From Nocardia asteroides (lineage in GTDB: Bacteria > Actinomycetota > Actinomycetes > Mycobacteriales > Mycobacteriaceae), in the NCBI RefSeq assembly GCF_021183625.1, contig NZ_CP089214.1, positions 5,270,001 to 5,334,000 on the forward strand: DNA of 64,000 nucleotides, given 5' to 3'. Positions 60,072 through 64,000 of the stretch are shown piece after piece. Positions within the stretch are counted from its first letter, which is position 1. Each line of letters begins with the position of its first letter. The notes beneath the pieces were generated by a model. That model had not been told where the DNA came from. It saw only the letters and a list, made by a program, of their open reading frames with translations, and made no database searches. Made by a program: the position numbers and the translations under genes.

Positions 60072-62060
60072 GTGGTTGGTTTGATCGAACAGACGACTTG
60101 CATCACGGATTGCCAGGGAATCGGCGACAGCGAATCGTTGGATCTTTTGCGCACAATGATGCGTTCGCGTGAGTTCGAGCGTCGAGCTGGCCTGCTCTGT
60201 CGGCAGGGCGTTGCTTGGTTTCATCTGGCTTCTTCCGGTCACGAAGGGCTGGCAGGCGCGGCCGCCGCTTTCGGGCCGGACGATCTCATTTTTCCACATT
60301 ATCGCGATCGCGCTACTCTGATGGCGCGAAGTATGAGTATTGTCGATATGACTCGAGATCTGATAGCGAGCAGCGGATCGCACTCTCGTGGGCGAAATAT
60401 GGGTTCGCATTTCTCCGACCGGCAAAGCAACATTTTTTCGATTGCTAGCCCTGTCGCGAGCCAATGTCTTCCCGCTGTCGGTGCGGCATGGGCGCAAAAG
60501 CTGACCGGCGGCGGCGGGATCGTTCTGTGCTCGATCGGCGAGGCATCCACGAGGCAGGGTGAGTTCTTCGAGGCCGTTATGTTCGCCGTTGATCGGAAAC
60601 TGCCCGTTGTTTTCCTGGTTTCGGACAACGGTTACGGCATCAGTACACCTACGCGCGGACTTGCGCCTGTGCATTTACCGGTTCTGCATGATTCCCTGGT
60701 GGTTCGTGTCGACGGCGTTGATCCCGAAAACATGCGAAACGCCGCATTGGTCGCAGCGCAAAAGGCTCGGATCGGCGGCGGTCCGTCAGTGCTATGGTGC
60801 GAACTGGACCGGCTGGACTCGCACACATCGTCGGATGATCAACGAGTGTATCGAGACTCAAGTGAAATCGCATCGATGAGAGATCCCATCGTGGTGTTCA
60901 CGGATCGGCTGATCGGTCGGGGGACATTGTCGAAAGAAGATGCGACGGCATTATGGGATCAGGTGCGCATCGAGGTCGAACAAGAAGTTTCGTCGGTGGT
61001 CGGCGAGGCGGTCGATGATGTCCGGAATCTTCGTTCCCATCTGTTCAGCCCTTCGCGGGGTGGCGTCATCGAAGCGCACGGCCGATTCGAAACCATTGTC
61101 GATGCAGTAAATGGCGCGCTGCGGCGCGGCCTCGCCGAGATACCGGAGATGTTGATGTTCGGGGAGGACATCGAAGATCCGAAGGGTGGTGTATTCGGAT
61201 TTACGAAGGGTCTTGGCACTGCTGCTGGTAGACGTGTGTTCAACTCGCCCCTGGCCGAGGCCACGATCGTGGGCGCGGCCGTCGGTCTGGCAAGTGTGGG
61301 ACTCCGACCGGTCGTTGAGCTTCAATTCATCGATTTCGTCGGGCCCGCTTGGAATCAGATAGCAAATCAAGTCGCGACATTGCGATGGCGAACTGCGGGA
61401 GAATGGTCTTGCCCGCTTGTAATATATGCGCCGTATGGCGCCTACCTGCCGGGTGGGGGAATTTGGCATTCTCAAAGCAACGAAGCGTTTTTCACGCATA
61501 TGCCAGGGCTGAGGGTCGCTGTAGTCGGAAACCCGGTCGACACCGAGATGATATTCCTGGACGCATTTACTTCTAATGATCCGACCCTGATACTGGTGCC
61601 GAAGCATCTCATGCGAATACGCTATGCAGATAAACTCCTCGAACCGGTGCCGCACGGAGGCGCGAGGATTGTCGAGGGTGGTACTGACGCGACCCTGGTC
61701 ACCTGGGGAAACGGCGTGGAGATCGCCACGGCGGCCGCATCCCTCCTCGCCTCGCAGGACATATCGGTAGAAGTGATCGACCTGCGTTGGCTTGTTCCGT
61801 GGGACCGAAAGACCGTCGTAGAATCTCTGCGCAGAACCGGCCGATTGATCGTGCTGCAGGAGGACAACCGGACCAGCAGTTTCGGTGCTGGACTGATTGC
61901 TGATCTGATCACCGATGACGACAATTTCGCGGAACTCCTGGCGCCACCGCGTCTGGTGGCACGCGATGACATCCATATTCCTTTCCATCCCGATTTGGAA
62001 TCAGCAGTAATGCCGACGCCGGATGATGTTGTGCGCGCTGTCCTGTCGACCGTTGTTTGA
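60072..62060 (+). CDS. Single-chain 2-oxoacid dehydrogenase E1 (alpha-beta fusion)
   Basis: 662 aa from GTG 60072; later starts (TTG 60081 or the Met pair of TMMRSREFER) are possible. Residues ~20-320 are E1 alpha: MMRSREFERRAGLLCRQG, HYRDRATLMA, and the thiamine-diphosphate motif IGEASTRQGEFFEAVMFA... ending SDNGYGIST. Residues ~340-660 are E1 beta: GRFETIVDAVNGAL, FGEDIEDPKGGVFGFTKGL, NSPLAEATIVGAAVGLA, and the C-terminal EVIDLRWLVPWDRKTVVESL. Alpha and beta are normally separate in branched-chain and many pyruvate dehydrogenases. The ThDP site reads GEA rather than GDG, as in BCKDH-type E1. It should decarboxylate a 2-oxo acid (or take a ketose unit) and acylate the lipoyl domain of the next protein. 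TGA overlaps the downstream ATG. No E3 gene is seen. GC is far below the core genome. Confidence 0.87.
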   Translation: MVGLIEQTTCITDCQGIGDSESLDLLRTMMRSREFERRAGLLCRQGVAWFHLASSGHEGLAGAAAAFGPDDLIFPHYRDRATLMARSMSIVDMTRDLIASSGSHSRGRNMGSHFSDRQSNIFSIASPVASQCLPAVGAAWAQKLTGGGGIVLCSIGEASTRQGEFFEAVMFAVDRKLPVVFLVSDNGYGISTPTRGLAPVHLPVLHDSLVVRVDGVDPENMRNAALVAAQKARIGGGPSVLWCELDRLDSHTSSDDQRVYRDSSEIASMRDPIVVFTDRLIGRGTLSKEDATALWDQVRIEVEQEVSSVVGEAVDDVRNLRSHLFSPSRGGVIEAHGRFETIVDAVNGALRRGLAEIPEMLMFGEDIEDPKGGVFGFTKGLGTAAGRRVFNSPLAEATIVGAAVGLASVGLRPVVELQFIDFVGPAWNQIANQVATLRWRTAGEWSCPLVIYAPYGAYLPGGGIWHSQSNEAFFTHMPGLRVAVVGNPVDTEMIFLDAFTSNDPTLILVPKHLMRIRYADKLLEPVPHGGARIVEGGTDATLVTWGNGVEIATAAASLLASQDISVEVIDLRWLVPWDRKTVVESLRRTGRLIVLQEDNRTSSFGAGLIADLITDDDNFAELLAPPRLVARDDIHIPFHPDLESAVMPTPDDVVRAVLSTVV

Positions 62061-64000
62061 TGATTGAAGGCGTGATGAGTGGACCTCGTGAAGTGCGGCG
62101 ACTGACGATTCCTCAGCTGGGTGAGGGGCAAGTCGACGTGCGAATCGTGCGCTTGTACAAGACACCCGGAGATGCTGTCGCCAAAGACGAACCAATTTAC
62201 GAGGTGGAGACAGTTAAAGCGACTGTCGACATTGAGTCTCCGGTAGCGGGTGTGCTCGGCAGCTGGCTTGTCGAGGAAGAGGACACTGTCGACATCGGGG
62301 CGGAGGTTGTTGAAATTCTCAGCGTGGTCGCAGAAACGGGTTCGAGCCCCGAGCGCGCCGCCGTAGACGAACCGGCCAGCGGCAACATCGAGAGCCCACC
62401 CGGACGCGCTGAGCGAATAATACCTCCCAAGACACGGAAGTATGCGGGCAGCCTCGGCATTTCCGAGGAGGAGTTGGCAGCGGTACCCGGCAAGGGGAGA
62501 TTTTTGGCTCCAGCCGACCTCGACGTGCATCTCAAGAATCGAGAACGCGCGGTGCGTCCCTCCTTCTCCGACCGGAGAGTCAGTGAGCGGCAACGTGTCC
62601 TGAACACAGTGATGCGTAACGGGCTGGCTTCGGTCGTGCCCGCCAGCGTTGCAGTGTCGATCGACGCCGATCTGCTCCAACGGGCTACCTGGGCGATCAG
62701 CGATGCCGGATCGGCCGGTTTCGTCACCGAATTCGAAGTGTTCTCGTACTGTGCTGCCCGTGCTGCAGCGTCCCACCCTGCTCTTCGCTCCAGAACGCTG
62801 GATCGCGACAACATCCGGGTGTTCGACAATGTGAATATTGGTATCAGCGTCGCCGCGTCTGATGGTGATCTTGAGGTCGCTGGAATTGCTGGGGTCGAGC
62901 GTCTCTCTTTCGACGAATTCCATAACAATTGGGTTCGTTCTATCGAGACTGCGCACGCAGGCACTTCGTCGGTGGATGGCAGTGCAACGCTGTTATTATC
63001 TTACCTCGGCGACAACGTGAGTGACGCTGTTCCTACGGTGGTGCCACCAGCCGTAGCTACGCTGTTTCTCGGCGGCCTGGCTACAGGAGCTTCCGAGTCG
63101 CAGCGCAGGGTCGTTGTAGCGTTCGATCACAGCGTCTTCAACGGGGTACAGGCAGCGAACTATCTGTCGGCTGTCGTCGCAGAGTTGGGTTCGATGACGA
63201 GTGGACCGGCTCTGCTACCGGTGGATGCATCGGATCAGGCACCGACTGAGCCTGCAGGCTCACCGGTGGAGCTGATCGAAGAGCTGGCCGGTGAAGTTGT
63301 CGGACGCGACCTCGATGCGTACCGCCCGATCGGCGAGTTGCGCATCAATTCTGTGCAAGCGGTAGCTATCACCGAGGCGGTGAATGCGAAGTTCGGTAGT
63401 CGGCTGCCCGCCACGGCGCTGTATCGATGCGCAACCCTCGCGGATCTCGGGGCTGCGGTGACCGGTCTGAATCCATCGGATGTCTGCGATGCGACCGATA
63501 CGCTGGTATCGGCCACTGCCGCTCGGGTACGACGTGCCGCGGACTCGGTTGGCGAAGACGATCAGATTGTGATCGTGGGTATGGGTTGCCGGTACCCGGG
63601 TGGGGTTCGGTCGGCTGATGATCTGTGGTCTGTGGTGTCGCAGGGCCGGGATGTGATCTCGGGGTTCCCCGGTGATCGCGGGTGGGATGTGGAGGGTATC
63701 TACGACCCGGATCCCGATCGGGCGGGGACGTCGTATGTGCGTGAGGGCGGGTTTCTACAGGACGTGGCGGGTTTCGATGCCGAGTTCTTCAACATCTCTC
63801 CCCGCGAGGCGCTCGCGATGGACCCCCAGCAGCGCGTGCTTCTCGAAACCGCGTGGGAAGCGTTCGAATCCGCGGGAATCGTGCCCTCGGCATTACGCGG
63901 ATCACACACCGGCGTATACATCGGGACGATGGGTCAGGACTATGTCGATCTGGGAGGTGCTCCGGCTCACCTGGAGGGGTATCTGGCGACGGGGGTCGGG
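62060..64000 (+). CDS. E2 acyltransferase-ACP-ketosynthase fusion (polyketide starter loading; partial)
   Basis: 647 codons with no stop, running off the window. ATG 62060 overlaps the E1 stop. Residues ~15-90: lipoyl domain, LTIPQLGEGQVDVRIVRLY, with the lipoyl Lys in EVETVKATVDIE. Residues ~128-170: E3/E1-binding domain (PPKTRKYAGSLGISEEEL...APADLDVHL). Residues ~180-390: 2-oxoacid dehydrogenase acyltransferase core ending with VAFDHSVFNGVQAANYL, in which the catalytic His is kept but the DG of HxxxDG is NG. Residues ~405-470: carrier protein with the phosphopantetheine Ser in LRINSVQAV (NS instead of DS). From ~495: a type I PKS ketosynthase, IVIVGMGCRYPGG, SPREALAMDPQQRVLLE. This combination implies acyl transfer from lipoamide to the built-in ACP and on to the KS. 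NapD/QncL are known E2-ACP proteins, without the KS. Confidence 0.88.
   Translation, partial: MIEGVMSGPREVRRLTIPQLGEGQVDVRIVRLYKTPGDAVAKDEPIYEVETVKATVDIESPVAGVLGSWLVEEEDTVDIGAEVVEILSVVAETGSSPERAAVDEPASGNIESPPGRAERIIPPKTRKYAGSLGISEEELAAVPGKGRFLAPADLDVHLKNRERAVRPSFSDRRVSERQRVLNTVMRNGLASVVPASVAVSIDADLLQRATWAISDAGSAGFVTEFEVFSYCAARAAASHPALRSRTLDRDNIRVFDNVNIGISVAASDGDLEVAGIAGVERLSFDEFHNNWVRSIETAHAGTSSVDGSATLLLSYLGDNVSDAVPTVVPPAVATLFLGGLATGASESQRRVVVAFDHSVFNGVQAANYLSAVVAELGSMTSGPALLPVDASDQAPTEPAGSPVELIEELAGEVVGRDLDAYRPIGELRINSVQAVAITEAVNAKFGSRLPATALYRCATLADLGAAVTGLNPSDVCDATDTLVSATAARVRRAADSVGEDDQIVIVGMGCRYPGGVRSADDLWSVVSQGRDVISGFPGDRGWDVEGIYDPDPDRAGTSYVREGGFLQDVAGFDAEFFNISPREALAMDPQQRVLLETAWEAFESAGIVPSALRGSHTGVYIGTMGQDYVDLGGAPAHLEGYLATGVG

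Noticed and set aside
59649..60674. 341-codon minus-strand frame opposite the E1 gene start
   Set aside because: The E1 alpha motifs on the plus strand are unmistakable; the minus frame has no domain.

Overview
The window is high-GC actinobacterial DNA, most probably from Nocardia or a close mycolic-acid-producing relative (inference). The grounds are a giant type I FAS followed by acpS and a FasR-like regulator, a mycobactin/nocobactin-style siderophore assembly line, a cutinase-family lipase, an excalibur protein and many small IS5-family insertion sequences. No 16S or other species marker is present.

Layout. 1-10.5 kb: the end of a siderophore-type PKS/NRPS cluster, comprising a stand-alone ketosynthase end, an AT-KR-ACP-methyltransferase protein, an ArCP-Cy-A-PCP protein, a convergent SagB-type azoline oxidase and an iron-siderophore binding lipoprotein behind an IdeR-like box. 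10.6-18 kb: chromosomal genes, including an overlapping four-gene cassette (glycosyltransferase, acyl-CoA dehydrogenase-like, PIG-L deacetylase, methyltransferase) and two convergent RsbW-like paralogues. 18.0-28.5 kb: a 10-kb integrative element in the 3' end of tRNA-Leu(TAG), bounded by an 18-bp direct repeat. It carries AbrB-like, tyrosine recombinase and DUF2637 genes, with defence-type cargo (Abi_C protein, caspase plus EACC1, a truncated helicase-like gene), a cutinase and two insertion sequences. Just outside its left att site lies a decayed second copy of the AbrB-integrase module, so elements appear to have accumulated in tandem at this tRNA.

28.8-49.8 kb: core genome, with fas-acpS-fasR, a DrrAB-type ABC exporter and its divergent TetR regulator, Bcp, a DUF3618 protein, an acyltransferase-3/SGNH protein, a MarR regulator, a lytic transglycosylase and a metallophosphoesterase. 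49.9-64 kb: an IS-rich, visibly lower-GC accessory region. It holds four complete or nearly complete IS copies, a two-component system, an enoyl-CoA hydratase-like gene, a pile of IS5/IS630/IS3/IS30 fragments, and the start of a second polyketide cluster.

The most unusual feature is at the right edge. A single-chain E1 alpha-beta 2-oxoacid dehydrogenase (60072-62060) overlaps a gene encoding lipoyl, E3-binding, E2-acyltransferase, ACP and modular-PKS ketosynthase domains in one reading frame that runs off the window (62060-64000). This looks like a starter-loading system in which a dehydrogenase E2 core is fused to a type I PKS, so that an acyl group from a 2-oxo acid or ketose could pass from the lipoyl arm to the adjacent ACP and KS. 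Related split systems (NapB/NapD, QncN/QncL) are known, but I do not know of a described E2-ACP-KS fusion.
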